A stretch of 36,749 bases of DNA from the NCBI GenBank assembly GCA_024641965.1, contig JAHECC010000010.1:10921-47669 (forward strand), given 5' to 3'. This stretch comes from Rubrivivax sp. Lineage in GTDB: Bacteria; Pseudomonadota; Gammaproteobacteria; Burkholderiales; Burkholderiaceae_C. The notes under the pieces were generated by a model. The model did not search any database and was not told the DNA's origin. It worked only from the letters and a program-made list of their open reading frames with translations. Every line of letters starts with the position of its first letter. Positions within the stretch are counted from its first letter, which is position 1. Shown here one piece after another: positions 23,761 through 33,938 of this stretch. The translations under genes and the position numbers were made by a program.

Positions 23761-26700
23761 ATGGACACGCCCAACGACACGCTGCGGGACGAATGCATTG
23801 CCGGCGCCATCGAGCAATCGACCACACGCCTGCCTACCGAGCAACGCGATGCCTTCGAGAATTTCGCACGCGGCTACTTCCACAATGTCGACACCGACGA
23901 TCTTCGCGCGCGCGCCAGCGAGGATGTGGTGGGCGCACTGCTGTCTTGCTGGCAGTTCGCTGCACAGCGCGACGCCGGCACAGCCAAGCTGCGTGTGCTC
24001 AGCCCCTCGCTGGCCGAACACGGTTGGGTCTCGCGCCATTCGGTGATCGAGATCATCAACGATGACATGCCCTTCCTGGTGGACACCACCACCATGCTCG
24101 TCAACCGCCAAGGCCTGACGCTGTACCTGATCGTGCACCCGGTGCTGCGTGTGCGGCGCGACGCGCAGGGGCAATTGCTCGAAGTGCTGGCCAAGGGCGC
24201 CGACAAGGCCGGCGGCCAGTGGGTGCGCGAGTCGTGGATGCATGTCGAGGTGGACCGTCTGATCGACCCGCAGCAGCGCGCCGAATTGATCGAGGGGCTG
24301 CACAGCGTGCTCGCCGACGCGCGCGTGGTGGTGCAGGACTGGAAAGCGATGCTGGCACGGCTGCGCGAGGCCATTGCCGAGCTCGGGGCTGTGCCGGCCT
24401 CGCTGCCGGCCGCCGAGGTGGCCGAAGGCCGCGAGTTCCTGCAATGGCTGGCCGACGACCACCTGACGTTGCTCGGCTACCGCAAGCAGGACCTGGTCAG
24501 CGACAACGGCGAGGCGCTGTTGCGCATGGTCCCGGGCAGCGGGCTGGGCGTGCTGCGCGAGACGGCGCAGGAGAAGATCTCGGCCAGCTTCGCCGCAGTG
24601 CCTGCGCAGGCGCGCGCCATGGCGCGTTCGCCCACGCCGGTGCTGGTGGTGACGCGCGCCAACACGCGCAGCACGGTGCACCGGCCGGGCTACACCGACT
24701 ACGTAGGCGTCAAGCGCTACGACGCGGCCGGCCAAGTCATCGGCGAGCACCGCTTCGTGGGCCTGTTTACCTCCACGGCCTACAGCGCCAGCGTGAGCCA
24801 GATCCCGCTGCTGCGCGGCAAGGTGCGCGCAGTCATCGAGCGCGCCGGCCTGCCGCCCGGCGGGCACCTGGCCAAGGCGCTCGAGCACATCCTGGCCACC
24901 TACCCGCGTGACGACCTGTTCCAGATCGGCGAGGACGACCTGCAGCACACGGCGCTGGGCATCCTGGCCGCCGGCGAGCGCCAGCGGCTGCGCCTGTTCG
25001 TCTGGCGCGACCCCTACGAACGCTTCCTGTCCTGCCTGATCTACGTGCCGCGCGAGGCCTACTCCACCGAGCTGCGCGTGAAGTTCCAGGACATCCTGAT
25101 GGCCGCCTTCGACGGCACCCACGCCGATTTCGAGGTGGCGCTGGGCAACGCCATCCTGGCGCGCGTGCACCTGACCATCCGCACGGCGCCGGGCAAGGTG
25201 CCGGACTTCGACGTCAAGGCCCTCGAAGCGAGCCTGACCGAAGCCTCGCGCCGCTGGGACGACCGGCTGCGCGACGCGCTGGTCGACGAAGTCGGCGAAG
25301 CGCGTGGCATGGAGCTTTTCAAGCGCTGGGGGGCGGCGTTCCCTCAGGTCTACCGCGAATGCATCAGCGCGCGCGCCGCCGTGCCGGACGTGCTGAAGGT
25401 CGCCGCCATGGGCCCCGACGCGCCGCTCGCGCTGAGCATGTACCGGCCATTGGCCGCGAATGCGCAGATGCTGGGGCTCAAGGTCTACCAGCTCGGCACC
25501 AAGGTGGTGCTGTCGGACAGCCTGCCGATGCTGGAGAACATGGGCGCACGCGTCTTCGGCGAGGACAACTTCCGCATCGGCCACAGCGGCGAGAGCGAGC
25601 CCTTCATCTCGCTGCACGATTTCAAGCTCGAGGCGGCTTCGGCCGATCAGATCGAGCCCGAGGCGCTGTCGCGGCTTTTCGAGGACGCATTTGCCAAGGT
25701 CTTCAACGGCGAGGTCGAGAACGACGACTTCAACCGCCTGGTGCTGCGCGCCGGCCTGGCCGCCGACGAAGTGGTGGTGCTGCGTGCCTACTCGAAATAC
25801 CTGCGGCAGATCGGCTTCGCGCTGTCGCAGTCGCTGATCCGCAGCACGCTGGCGGCGCACCCGCTGATCTCGCACATGCTGGTGCGGCTGTTCAAGCTGC
25901 GCTTCCACCCCAGCGAGCACGACGATACGGCCGCCGAGGTGCAGGTCGGCGCCATCGTCAAGGCGCTGGACAAGGTGCACAACCTCAGCGAGGACCGCAT
26001 CCTGCGCCAGTTCCTGGCGCTGATCCAGGCCACGCTGCGCACCAACTACTGGCGCACCGGCGTCGGCCATTCGGGTGAAGCCGGCGCGCGACGCAGCTTC
26101 GTCAGCTTCAAGTTCGATTCGGCCAAGGTGCCGGGGCTGCCCAGCCCGCGCCCACTGGTCGAGATCTTCGTCTATTCGCCGCGCTTCGAAGGCATCCACC
26201 TGCGCGGCGGCAGGGTGGCGCGCGGCGGGTTGCGCTGGAGCGACCGGCTGGAGGATTTCCGCACCGAGGTGCTGGGCCTGGTGAAGGCGCAGATGGTGAA
26301 GAACACCGTCATCGTGCCGGTCGGCAGCAAGGGCGGTTTCGTGCTGAAGAAGGCGCCGCCAGCCAGCGACCGCGAGGCCTGGATGAAAGAAGGCGTGGCC
26401 TGCTACCAGGATTACCTGCGCGCATTGCTCGACCTGACCGACAACCTGGTCGCCGGCCAGGTGGTGCCGCCGCCGCTGGTGCGCCGCATCGACGGCGACG
26501 ACCCGTACCTGGTGGTCGCCGCCGACAAGGGCACCGCCACCTTCTCGGACTTCGCGAACGCCATCTCGGCCGAATACGGCCACTGGCTCGGCGACGCCTT
26601 CGCCTCGGGCGGCAGCGTCGGCTACGACCACAAGGCCATGGGCATCACCGCGCGCGGCGCGTGGGAGAGCGTCAAGCGCCATTTCCGCGAGCTGGGCGTG

Positions 26701-28587
26701 GACACGCAGAGCACCGACTTCACGGTGGTCGGCGTGGGCGACATGTCGGGCGACGTGTTCGGCAACGGCATGCTGCTGTCGCGCCACATCCGGCTGGTGG
26801 CGGCCTTCGACCACCGCCATGTGTTCATCGATCCGAACCCGGATGCGGCCACCACCTTCGTCGAGCGCGAGCGCCTGTTCAAGCTGCCGCGCTCGTCGTG
26901 GGCCGACTACGACACGCCGCTCATCTCCGAAGGTGGCGGCGTTTGGTCGCGCGCCGAGAAGTCGATCCCGATCTCGTCGCAGGCGCGCGCCGCGCTCGGC
27001 ATCTCGGCCGAGCGGCTGGCGCCGAACGAGCTGGTCAGCGCGATCCTGAAGGCGCCGGTGGACCTGCTCTACAACGGCGGCATCGGCACCTATGTGAAGT
27101 CGTCCAGCGAGGACCATGCCGAGGTCGGCGATCGCGCCAACGATGCCTTGCGCATCGACGCACTGCAGCTGCGCTGCAAGGTGCTGGCCGAGGGCGGCAA
27201 CCTGGGCTGCACGCAGCTCGGGCGCATCGAGGCGGCACGCGCCGGCGTGCGCATCTACACCGACGCCATCGACAACTCCGCCGGTGTCGACACCTCCGAC
27301 CACGAGGTGAACATCAAGATCGCGCTCGGCCTGGCCATCGCCGACGGCGAGATGACCGAGAAGCAGCGCAATGCGCTGCTGCCGAAGATGACGGAGGACG
27401 TCGCCGCGCTGGTGCTGGCCGACAACTACTACCAGACGCAGGCGATCTCGGTGGCCCGACGCCAGGCACACGAGCTGCTCGACCGGCAGGTGCGTTTCAT
27501 GCGCCACCTGGAGAAGATCGGCGCACTCGACCGCGCCATCGAGTACCTGCCCTCGAACAAGGAACTCGCCGAGCGCAAGGCACGTGGCGAAGGCCTGTTC
27601 ACGCCCGAGTTCGCGGTGCTGCTGGCCTACAGCAAGATGTGGCTGTCCGACGAGTTGATCGAGTCCGATCTGCCCGAGGATCCTTGGGTGGCGGCCGCCT
27701 TGCAGCGCTACTTCCCGCCGCTGCTGCAGGACAAGTTCGGCCAGTGGCTTCCGCGCCACCCACTGAAGCGCGAGATCATCGTCACGCATGTGTTGAACCG
27801 CATGGTCAACCGTGTCGGCGCCAGCTTCGTGCACCGGCTCACCGAGATCACCGGTGCCAAGCCGGCGCAGATCGTGCGTGCCTACCTGGCCATGCGCGAG
27901 GTCTTTGGCTACGAGGCCTTGTGGCACCGGATCGAAGCGCTCGACAACCAGGTGGACGATGCGGTGCAGTCGGCCATGCTGATCGCATTGAGGGGCCTGG
28001 CGGTGCGTGCAACCAGCTGGTTCGTGCATCCGCGTCGCCTGGCCGAGGCAATGCAGCCGTTGATCGATCGGCTGGTGCCGGCGGTGCAGGCGCAGCGCAA
28101 GCGGCTCGAGCCCGCGCTGGGCGACGCGCCGCAGGTGCAGGCCTGGGTGGCGGCTGGCGTGCCCGAGGCGCTGGCACGCGACGTGGCCGCGGCCGATGGC
28201 CTGTTCGACGCGCTGGACATCGCCGAGATCACCGAGACCACCGAACAGCCGCTGGCCGAGGTGGGCGAGCTGCACGACATCCTCGGTTCGCGGCTGGGGC
28301 TGCAGCGGCTGCAGCAGCAGATCGACGCGCTGCCGGCGGGCAGCTACTGGGAGAACCTGGCGAAGATCGCGCTCGGCGACGACCTGTCGGGATTGCTGCG
28401 TTTCATCAGCCTGGAGGTGTTGAGCAAGACCAGAGGCAGCGTGGCCGAGATGCTGCAGGCCTGGGAAGATGAAAACCGCGGCGAGCTCGAGGGAGCGGGT
28501 CGGCTGGTGGCCGAACTGGCCGACGCCAAGACGGCCGATCTGGCGATGCTTTCGGTGGTGATGCGCAAGCTGCGCAACCTCGCCTGA
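23761..28587 (+). CDS. gdhB: NAD-specific glutamate dehydrogenase, 180-kDa class
   Basis: This 1,608-residue enzyme deaminates glutamate to 2-oxoglutarate with NAD, a catabolic role. The length and the order of parts match the large bacterial L-GDH class: a long N-terminal region with ACT-like segments, the catalytic glutamate dehydrogenase domain near residues 720-1250 including the block [17 protein letters not shown] (about 820) and [15 protein letters not shown], a Rossmann NAD region with [17 protein letters not shown] near residue 990, and a long helical C-terminal domain. The start at 23761 has an excellent ribosome-binding site (AAGGAG at 23748-23753). The gene is followed 24 bp later by a small membrane protein gene. 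Confidence 0.96.
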   Translation: MDTPNDTLRDECIAGAIEQSTTRLPTEQRDAFENFARGYFHNVDTDDLRARASEDVVGALLSCWQFAAQRDAGTAKLRVLSPSLAEHGWVSRHSVIEIINDDMPFLVDTTTMLVNRQGLTLYLIVHPVLRVRRDAQGQLLEVLAKGADKAGGQWVRESWMHVEVDRLIDPQQRAELIEGLHSVLADARVVVQDWKAMLARLREAIAELGAVPASLPAAEVAEGREFLQWLADDHLTLLGYRKQDLVSDNGEALLRMVPGSGLGVLRETAQEKISASFAAVPAQARAMARSPTPVLVVTRANTRSTVHRPGYTDYVGVKRYDAAGQVIGEHRFVGLFTSTAYSASVSQIPLLRGKVRAVIERAGLPPGGHLAKALEHILATYPRDDLFQIGEDDLQHTALGILAAGERQRLRLFVWRDPYERFLSCLIYVPREAYSTELRVKFQDILMAAFDGTHADFEVALGNAILARVHLTIRTAPGKVPDFDVKALEASLTEASRRWDDRLRDALVDEVGEARGMELFKRWGAAFPQVYRECISARAAVPDVLKVAAMGPDAPLALSMYRPLAANAQMLGLKVYQLGTKVVLSDSLPMLENMGARVFGEDNFRIGHSGESEPFISLHDFKLEAASADQIEPEALSRLFEDAFAKVFNGEVENDDFNRLVLRAGLAADEVVVLRAYSKYLRQIGFALSQSLIRSTLAAHPLISHMLVRLFKLRFHPSEHDDTAAEVQVGAIVKALDKVHNLSEDRILRQFLALIQATLRTNYWRTGVGHSGEAGARRSFVSFKFDSAKVPGLPSPRPLVEIFVYSPRFEGIHLRGGRVARGGLRWSDRLEDFRTEVLGLVKAQMVKNTVIVPVGSKGGFVLKKAPPASDREAWMKEGVACYQDYLRALLDLTDNLVAGQVVPPPLVRRIDGDDPYLVVAADKGTATFSDFANAISAEYGHWLGDAFASGGSVGYDHKAMGITARGAWESVKRHFRELGVDTQSTDFTVVGVGDMSGDVFGNGMLLSRHIRLVAAFDHRHVFIDPNPDAATTFVERERLFKLPRSSWADYDTPLISEGGGVWSRAEKSIPISSQARAALGISAERLAPNELVSAILKAPVDLLYNGGIGTYVKSSSEDHAEVGDRANDALRIDALQLRCKVLAEGGNLGCTQLGRIEAARAGVRIYTDAIDNSAGVDTSDHEVNIKIALGLAIADGEMTEKQRNALLPKMTEDVAALVLADNYYQTQAISVARRQAHELLDRQVRFMRHLEKIGALDRAIEYLPSNKELAERKARGEGLFTPEFAVLLAYSKMWLSDELIESDLPEDPWVAAALQRYFPPLLQDKFGQWLPRHPLKREIIVTHVLNRMVNRVGASFVHRLTEITGAKPAQIVRAYLAMREVFGYEALWHRIEALDNQVDDAVQSAMLIALRGLAVRATSWFVHPRRLAEAMQPLIDRLVPAVQAQRKRLEPALGDAPQVQAWVAAGVPEALARDVAAADGLFDALDIAEITETTEQPLAEVGELHDILGSRLGLQRLQQQIDALPAGSYWENLAKIALGDDLSGLLRFISLEVLSKTRGSVAEMLQAWEDENRGELEGAGRLVAELADAKTADLAMLSVVMRKLRNLA

Positions 28588-28611
28588 CATCATGCGCCGC
28601 GAGGTCGCTGA

Positions 28612-28902
28612 ATGATCGAACTTGTCCTCGCGGGCCTCGGCCTGCTGGTCTGCGCGGCCTTGCTGGTGCGCATGGTGCTGCCCGAGCGTCAGCGCTGGGC
28701 GGTGGACTATCACGCACGGCGCACCTGGGCTGCGTTGCAAGGTGGGGCGACGCGCCTATGGCACTGGCGCGGCCACCGCCGCACCGCGTCGCGCGAGGCC
28801 GACGAAGCCATTCGACGCGCGCGCGGCGAGGCCACGCGCGACGGCAACGTGATCCGGCCGAAGTCCTTCGACAAACCCCGCAAACCGCGCGATCTTCATT
28901 GA
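28612..28902 (+). CDS. Small predicted membrane-anchored protein, unknown
   Basis: The 96-residue product has one hydrophobic N-terminal segment (about 3-24: [19 protein letters not shown]) and then a basic, arginine-rich cytoplasmic tail. No family recognised. It lies between the glutamate dehydrogenase and amidase genes with short gaps (24 bp and 11 bp), which suggests it is translated in the same transcript. Its composition is ordinary for the region. Confidence 0.6.
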   Translation: MIELVLAGLGLLVCAALLVRMVLPERQRWAVDYHARRTWAALQGGATRLWHWRGHRRTASREADEAIRRARGEATRDGNVIRPKSFDKPRKPRDLH

Positions 28903-28913
28903 CAGGAACCTCG

Positions 28914-30368
28914 ATGTCGGCATTGCATTACCAATCGGCCACTCGGCTGGCATCGCTGATCCGCTCGCGCAAGGTCGGTTGCCTGGAATTGCTCGACCAC
29001 TACCTGGCGCGTGTGGACAAGCTCAACCCGGGCATCAACGCCATCGTCTGGATGGACCGCAGCGCTGCGCGCAAGCGCGCGCGCCAGGCCGACGCCGCGC
29101 TGGCCAAAGGCGAACTCTGGGGCCCATTGCACGGCCTGCCGATGACGGTGAAGGAGGCCTACGACCTGGCCGGGTCGCCCAGCACGCATGGCATCCCGGC
29201 CTGGCGCGACAACATCGCCAGCACCGATTCGCTGGTGGTGACAAAGCTCAAGGCCGCCGGCGCGGTGATCTTCGGCAAGACCAACGTGCCCTACGCGATG
29301 GCCGACTGGCAGACCTACAACGACATCTACGGCACCACGCGCAACCCGTGGAACACCGATCTCGTTCCGGGTGGCTCGTCGGGTGGTTCGGCGGCGGCGC
29401 TGGCGGCGGGACTGACGGCGGCCGAAGCCGGCAGCGACATCGGCTCATCGATCCGCAACCCGGCGCACTACACCGGCACCTTCGGCCTGAAACCCACCTG
29501 GGGCATCGTCTCGCAGCGCGGCCATGCGCCGCCGCAGTGGCTGCATCAACCCGATGTCGCCGTCGTCGGCCCGATGGCGCGCTCGGCGGCCGACCTGCAA
29601 CTGTTGCTCGACGTGATGGCCGGCCCCGACCCGCTGGAGGCCGGCGCCTGGAAGCTGGCGCTGGCCAAGCCGCGGCTGAAGACGATCAAAGGCCTGCGCA
29701 TCGCGTTGAAGCTCGGCGATGCGAACGTCGCGGTCGATCGCGAATACGCCGACTGTCTGCAGAACCTCGCCGAGCGTCTGGCCAAGGCTGGCGCCAAGGT
29801 GTCGGACAAGGCCGCGCCGCGACTGGACATGACACGCCAGCACGAGCTGTACCTGACCCTATATCGCGCCGCGCTGTCGGGTGGCACCGAAACCGACATC
29901 GCCAACTGGCGCAAGGCGCTGGACACGCCGCTGGGCCGCACCAACACGCGCATGCTGCAGGGCATGCTGCAGGGCAACACCTTGTCGCATCGGTCGTGGT
30001 TGCAGATGGACAACGAGCGCCAGCATCTGCGTCATCGCTGGGCCGAGTTCTTCGACGAATGGGACCTGATGCTGTGCCCCGCCGCAGCCGGCCCCGCCTG
30101 GCCACACGACCACAGCGGCGAGCGCTGGATGCGCAAGATCGTGATCAACGGCCAACCGGTGCCGGTCACCGACCAGCTGTTCTGGTCAGGTCTTTCCGGC
30201 CTGGTCTATCTGCCCTCGACGGTCGGGCCGGCCGGTTTCACCAAGAGCGGCCTGCCGCTGGGCTACCAGGCGATCGCCGGGCACGGACGCGACCGCACGG
30301 CGCTGCTTTTCAGCCGACTGGTGGAACGCGCGTTCGGAGGCTTCGTCGCGCCGCCGGGTTTCGACTGA
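28914..30368 (+). CDS. Amidase-signature family enzyme
   Basis: The 484-residue protein has the Ser-Ser-Lys triad of amidase-signature hydrolases: K80 (MTVKEAYDLAG), the cis-Ser S155 or S156 in PGGSSGGSAAAL, and the nucleophile S179 in GSDIGSSIRNPA. The usual glycine in GGSIR is a serine here. This family hydrolyses amides, including nitrile-derived amides, or acts in GatA of tRNA amidotransferase; there is no GatB/GatC neighbour, so GatA is unlikely. The ribosome-binding site AGGAAC (28903-28908) supports the start at 28914, although the frame stays open further upstream. Substrate unknown. Confidence 0.9.
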   Translation: MSALHYQSATRLASLIRSRKVGCLELLDHYLARVDKLNPGINAIVWMDRSAARKRARQADAALAKGELWGPLHGLPMTVKEAYDLAGSPSTHGIPAWRDNIASTDSLVVTKLKAAGAVIFGKTNVPYAMADWQTYNDIYGTTRNPWNTDLVPGGSSGGSAAALAAGLTAAEAGSDIGSSIRNPAHYTGTFGLKPTWGIVSQRGHAPPQWLHQPDVAVVGPMARSAADLQLLLDVMAGPDPLEAGAWKLALAKPRLKTIKGLRIALKLGDANVAVDREYADCLQNLAERLAKAGAKVSDKAAPRLDMTRQHELYLTLYRAALSGGTETDIANWRKALDTPLGRTNTRMLQGMLQGNTLSHRSWLQMDNERQHLRHRWAEFFDEWDLMLCPAAAGPAWPHDHSGERWMRKIVINGQPVPVTDQLFWSGLSGLVYLPSTVGPAGFTKSGLPLGYQAIAGHGRDRTALLFSRLVERAFGGFVAPPGFD

Positions 30369-30461
30369 GCGGTCGCGCCGACCCGGCGGCGGCATCGTCT
30401 TGCTTCGCCGTCGCCACCGCGTAGGATGTTTCATGTTCACTCCTGTCCAGTAGGCCAAGTC

Positions 30462-31532
30462 ATGCCGAACGTGCAAGTGCGCTATTGCAAGAGCTTCGAC
30501 GGTGCGCAGATCGCCTACGCCGTCAGCGGGCAAGGCCCGCGCGTCGTCCTGCTGCCATCCTGGCTGACGCATCTGGAGTACCAGTGGCGCTGCCCGGCGT
30601 GGCGACCGTGGCTCGATGCGCTGTCGTCGCGGTACACATTGCTTCGCTACGATCCGAGAGGCTGCGGCTTGTCCGAGCGCAACGTCGACAACCTGTCCTT
30701 CGACTGCTGGGTGCGTGACTTCGCCGCCCTGGTCGACGAAGTCCAGTGGGATCGCTTCGCCGTCATCGGCATCTGCCAAGGCGGGCCAACCGCGATCGAG
30801 TTCGCAGCGCGTCAACCGGGCCGTGTCGAACGGCTCGTTCTGTATGGCACCTACGCGCGGGGGAAGAACCGACGCACGGTGCCTATGGAGCCGAAAGCAG
30901 CCAAGATCATGCTCGAGATGATGGAACTCGGCTGGGGTCAGCAAGACCACGCGTTCATGCGCGCTTTTGCGTCGCAGTTTCAGCCTCAGGGCGGCCTCGA
31001 TCATCTGCGGTCGTGGTGCGAACTGCAGTGCGTCGCGGCGTCACCGGCCAGCGCCGTGCAGCTCACGCAGCGCATGTTCGACCTGGATGTTCAAGCTGCG
31101 GCGGCGCGCATCGAATGCCCGACGCTCGTCGCCCACAGCGAGCGCGATGCGGCCGTGCCCGTCGAGGAGGGCCGGTTGCTGGCTCAGCTCATCCCGGGCG
31201 CGCGCTACGTGCAACTCAGCAGCGCCAACCACTTCATGCTCGCCGAAGAGCCCGCCTGGGCGACGCTGGTCGATGCCTTGCACGCGTTCTTGCCGCAACC
31301 GTCGACGCTGGATGGCGCCTTTGCCGAGCTGACCGAGCGCCAAAGGGAACTGCTGCACTTTCTCGCGCGCGGGTTGGACAACCACCAGATCGGCGCGCAT
31401 CTGGGCATCAGCGAGAAGACGGTGCGCAACCACGTATCCAGCATCTTCGCCAAGCTCGAAGTCGAATCGAGAGCGCAAGCTGTCGTCATTGCCAGAGAAG
31501 CCGGTTTCGGCGCTGCCAGCCCAGGCCGCTGA
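30462..31532 (+). CDS. Alpha/beta-hydrolase fused to a LuxR-type DNA-binding domain
   Basis: The 356-residue protein has an alpha/beta-hydrolase domain (about 1-280) and a LuxR-type helix-turn-helix (about 288-345, LTERQRELLHFLARGLDNHQIGAHLG onward). The hydrolase has a nucleophile elbow GICQGG with cysteine C105 where serine is usual, an acidic residue D229 (SERDAAVP) and H257 (SANHFML), so a Cys-Asp-His triad can be drawn. Such fusions may sense a small molecule bound in the hydrolase pocket and switch transcription; this is inference. The start at 30462 is preferred because the fold begins there; in-frame ATG 30426 also exists. The next gene (a secreted protein) is 142 bp downstream, with a CGGGAC/GTCCCG hairpin at 31535-31550 between them. 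Confidence 0.86.
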   Translation: MPNVQVRYCKSFDGAQIAYAVSGQGPRVVLLPSWLTHLEYQWRCPAWRPWLDALSSRYTLLRYDPRGCGLSERNVDNLSFDCWVRDFAALVDEVQWDRFAVIGICQGGPTAIEFAARQPGRVERLVLYGTYARGKNRRTVPMEPKAAKIMLEMMELGWGQQDHAFMRAFASQFQPQGGLDHLRSWCELQCVAASPASAVQLTQRMFDLDVQAAAARIECPTLVAHSERDAAVPVEEGRLLAQLIPGARYVQLSSANHFMLAEEPAWATLVDALHAFLPQPSTLDGAFAELTERQRELLHFLARGLDNHQIGAHLGISEKTVRNHVSSIFAKLEVESRAQAVVIAREAGFGAASPGR

Positions 31533-31674
31533 TGCGGGACGCTGGTCCCGGCTCATGCCCGCGTTGGGCAGCCCAGGCCCAGGCGCCGGGACCGTTGACT
31601 CATGCGCGGGCTGCGCCACGGGCGCGATCCTCTGACCATGCCGGCGTGTGCCGGCGGTCCTTGGAGGAAACGCC

Positions 31675-32016
31675 ATGAATTCATCTCTCGCCAATCACGG
31701 TTCGCGCCTGGTCCGAGGCGTTGGCAGGTTGCGCGCCCAGTTCCTGCCATACATCGGCGTCGCCGTCTTCGCGCTTGCTGCGTCGGGTGCGCCCAGCGTG
31801 CAAGCCGACGCGATCGAGCGCCAACAGCCGGAGGTGTCGATCGAGACCCTGAAACGCGCCTATCTCGCCTGCAACCGCGCCGCCATGCAAGAGCAATTGA
31901 CCGGGCGCGCAATCATGACCTGCTCAGTGATCTACGAACAGCTCAAACAGCGCGCCTTCGGTGGCGACTTCGACAAGTTGCTCGCTTGGTCGAGGGCCAA
32001 CCCCACTTCGCAGTGA
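31675..32016 (+). CDS. Small secreted protein of unknown function
   Basis: The 113-residue protein starts with a long N-terminus containing a basic stretch and hydrophobic segment (about 22-40), with a probable cleavage site after VQADA near residue 46, giving a mature protein of about 67 residues. The mature part has C66 and C83, which could form a disulphide, and the patterns SIETLKRAYLACNR and FGGDFDKLLAWSRA, which I associate with a small conserved Burkholderiales periplasmic family of unknown role. TTGGAGGA at 31661-31668 is a good ribosome-binding site. It follows the hydrolase-LuxR gene and could be its target, but nothing proves it. Confidence 0.72.
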   Translation: MNSSLANHGSRLVRGVGRLRAQFLPYIGVAVFALAASGAPSVQADAIERQQPEVSIETLKRAYLACNRAAMQEQLTGRAIMTCSVIYEQLKQRAFGGDFDKLLAWSRANPTSQ

Positions 32017-32072
32017 CACCTGCGAAGACGTACGCGCGGCCACGCCCGGTCCCCCGAGGCGTGGCTTCACTA

Positions 32073-32471
32073 TCAGGGCCGCGAACGGTTGACGTCGGAG
32101 ATCTGGTCGTTCAGCGTCCAGTAGTCGTACAGGTAGCCGAGCAGAAACAGCCCGCCGGTCAGCAGGTAGAGGATGCCGGTGAGCCATTTGCCCATGTACA
32201 TGCGGTGCACGCCGAACAGCCCCAGGAAAGTCAGCAGGATCCAGGCCACCGAGTAGTCGACATTGCCGGGTTCGAAGCGCAGGTCAGCCTGCCGGTCCAT
32301 CGACGGGATCAGGAACAGGTCGATCAGCCAGCCGATGCCGAGCAGGCCGAGCGTGAAGAACCAGATCGTGCCGGTGATCGGCTTGCCGTAATAGAAGCGG
32401 TGCGACCCGGTGAAGCCGAAGATCCACAGCGCGTAGCCGATGAGCTTGGAGTGGGAATCGGTCTGCGCCAT
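32073..32471 (-). CDS. Tandem TM2-domain membrane protein
   Basis: The 132 residues contain two TM2 repeats in tandem. The first has GFTGSHRFYYGKPITGTIWFF near residues 17-37 and a second helix ending LFLIPSM. The second has GLFGVHRMYMGKWLTGILYLL near residues 80-105 and a matching second helix. TM2 proteins have two helices joined by a short loop with a conserved aspartate; their role in bacteria is unknown. The start at 32471 gives a short polar N-terminus; the frame is open far upstream into the hydratase gene. It faces the secreted-protein gene convergently across 56 bp. Confidence 0.85.
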   Translation of the reverse strand: MAQTDSHSKLIGYALWIFGFTGSHRFYYGKPITGTIWFFTLGLLGIGWLIDLFLIPSMDRQADLRFEPGNVDYSVAWILLTFLGLFGVHRMYMGKWLTGILYLLTGGLFLLGYLYDYWTLNDQISDVNRSRP

Positions 32472-32527
32472 CGAGGGCTTCCTGTGCGGGTGTGGACCCT
32501 GGGAAGATTGTGCCGGCCGGGCCGACT

Positions 32528-33322
32528 TCAACCGCGCGCTTTGCGCGCGCGCTTGTTGGCCATGAATTCGCCCATCAGCGCCTGCGGTTCGCCGCTGGCG
32601 TAAGCAAGCGCAAACTCTGCAATGCTGTCGCGCACCGCCTGCGCCAGCGGCACGGTCTGCCAATGGCGCAACAGGCGCTTTTGCTGGCGCAGCGCCATCG
32701 GCGGCAGCGCGGCCAGCGCTTCGGCGCGGCGCTGCACCAGCGCGTCGAGTTCGCCTGCGGCACAGCGTTGATGCACCAGGCCCCAGGCCTCGGCCTGGGC
32801 CGCATCGATGTTCTCGCAGCACAGCAGCATGGCGTTGGCGCGAGATTCGCCGATCAGCCTTGGCAACAGCGCGGCGTGGATCACCGACGGGATGCCGACC
32901 TTGACCTCGGGCATGCCGAACATCGCGCTGTCATCGGCCAGCCGCAGGTCGCAGGCCAGCGCCACCTCGAGCCCGCCGCCCAGGCACCAGCCGGTCAGCC
33001 TCGCGATCACCGGCACCGGCACCTCGGCCACTGCATCGCACAGCCCGGCCAGCCGGGTGATGAAGGCTTCGGCCGTGGCGGGGTTCAGCGTCGCCATCTC
33101 GCCGATGTCGGCGCCGCCGATGAAGGCGCGTTCGCCGCTGCCGCGCAGCACCAGCACACGCAGTTGTGGCGCCGCCGACAACGCGGCCAGGGCATCGCGA
33201 AGGTCGGCGATGGCGGCGCTGCCGACGATGTTCAGCGCGCCGGCGTCGGTCAGTTGCAGCGTGCCGATGCCGGCCTCGTCGAGCGTGGCCAGCGCGTGGC
33301 GGGATGGGTGGACGGTGTGCAT
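32528..33322 (-). CDS. Enoyl-CoA hydratase/isomerase family protein
   Basis: The 264-residue protein shows the crotonase fold: an oxyanion hole IGGADIGEM (about 68-76) and GWCLGGGLEVAL (111-122). The glutamates in the two catalytic positions are E119 (GGGLE) and E139 (MPEVKVG), the pair used in hydration, so hydratase activity is plausible, though crotonases also include isomerases and decarboxylases. The start at 33322 (MHTVHPSRH) precedes the first strand; no strong ribosome-binding site is seen. It is divergent from the thioesterase gene, whose start is 81 bp away; both act on acyl-CoA, which hints at related use. Confidence 0.9.
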   Translation of the reverse strand: MHTVHPSRHALATLDEAGIGTLQLTDAGALNIVGSAAIADLRDALAALSAAPQLRVLVLRGSGERAFIGGADIGEMATLNPATAEAFITRLAGLCDAVAEVPVPVIARLTGWCLGGGLEVALACDLRLADDSAMFGMPEVKVGIPSVIHAALLPRLIGESRANAMLLCCENIDAAQAEAWGLVHQRCAAGELDALVQRRAEALAALPPMALRQQKRLLRHWQTVPLAQAVRDSIAEFALAYASGEPQALMGEFMANKRARKARG

Positions 33323-33402
33323 GCGATATCTCCGGGTACTGTTGCATTGTCGCGGCAGCGCTGCGGCTACCATCGATTCACCGTCCCCAGCCAGGCCCGA
33401 AC

Positions 33403-33864
33403 ATGCCCGTCGAGATTCCCGCTGAATTCACCCGACTGCGACTGCGGCCGAACCCCTACGTCGATGCCTGTGGCCCGCTGTACGGCCGGCGCGACGGCGA
33501 CAAGCTGGTGCTGGGCCTGCGTGTCGAATCCCGCCACTGCAACCCGGGCGGCAGTTGCCACGGCGGCATGCTCACGACGCTGTCCGACATGCTGCTGGTG
33601 CTGGGCGCGAACGTGCAGTCGGGCCAGCAGCGCTACATGCTCACCGTCAACCTGAGCTGCGACTTCATCGGCCCGGCGCCCGAGGGCAGCTGGATCGAAG
33701 GCCGGCTCGAGGTGCTTCGCACGACGCGCAGCCTCGTCTTCTGCCAGGGTCTGCTCGCCGCCGACGGCCAGCCGGTGCTGCGCTTCAGCGGCATCGCCAA
33801 GCCCAGCGGCGATGACAACCCGGAGTTCACGCTGGCACGCTACCTGGGCGAAACAGCCGCGTAG
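33403..33864 (+). CDS. PaaI-type hotdog thioesterase
   Basis: The 153-residue protein fits the hotdog-fold acyl-CoA thioesterases of the PaaI/HGG family. The catalytic helix region is SCHGGMLTTLSDM (51-63) with H53-G54-G55 and D62, and strands such as LTVNLSCDFIGPAPEGSWIEG follow. Family members cleave acyl-CoA or aryl-CoA thioesters. It is divergent from the enoyl-CoA hydratase and ends 74 bp before the tldD stop with a hairpin between. Confidence 0.88.
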   Translation: MPVEIPAEFTRLRLRPNPYVDACGPLYGRRDGDKLVLGLRVESRHCNPGGSCHGGMLTTLSDMLLVLGANVQSGQQRYMLTVNLSCDFIGPAPEGSWIEGRLEVLRTTRSLVFCQGLLAADGQPVLRFSGIAKPSGDDNPEFTLARYLGETAA

Positions 33865-33909
33865 TCCTCAAGCCGCCGATCGCAGAGCTCCCGTCCGGCC
33901 TGCATCGCA

Positions 33910-33931
33910 AAGACGCGCGCAGGCGCGTCTT
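33910..33931 (+). terminator. Hairpin between the convergent thioesterase and tldD genes
   Basis: AAGACGCGC (33910-33918) and GCGCGTCTT (33923-33931) form a perfect 9-bp stem around a four-base loop. It lies between two convergent stops and could serve both strands. Only short U runs follow on either side. Confidence 0.55.
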
Positions 33932-33938
33932 CGCGTCC

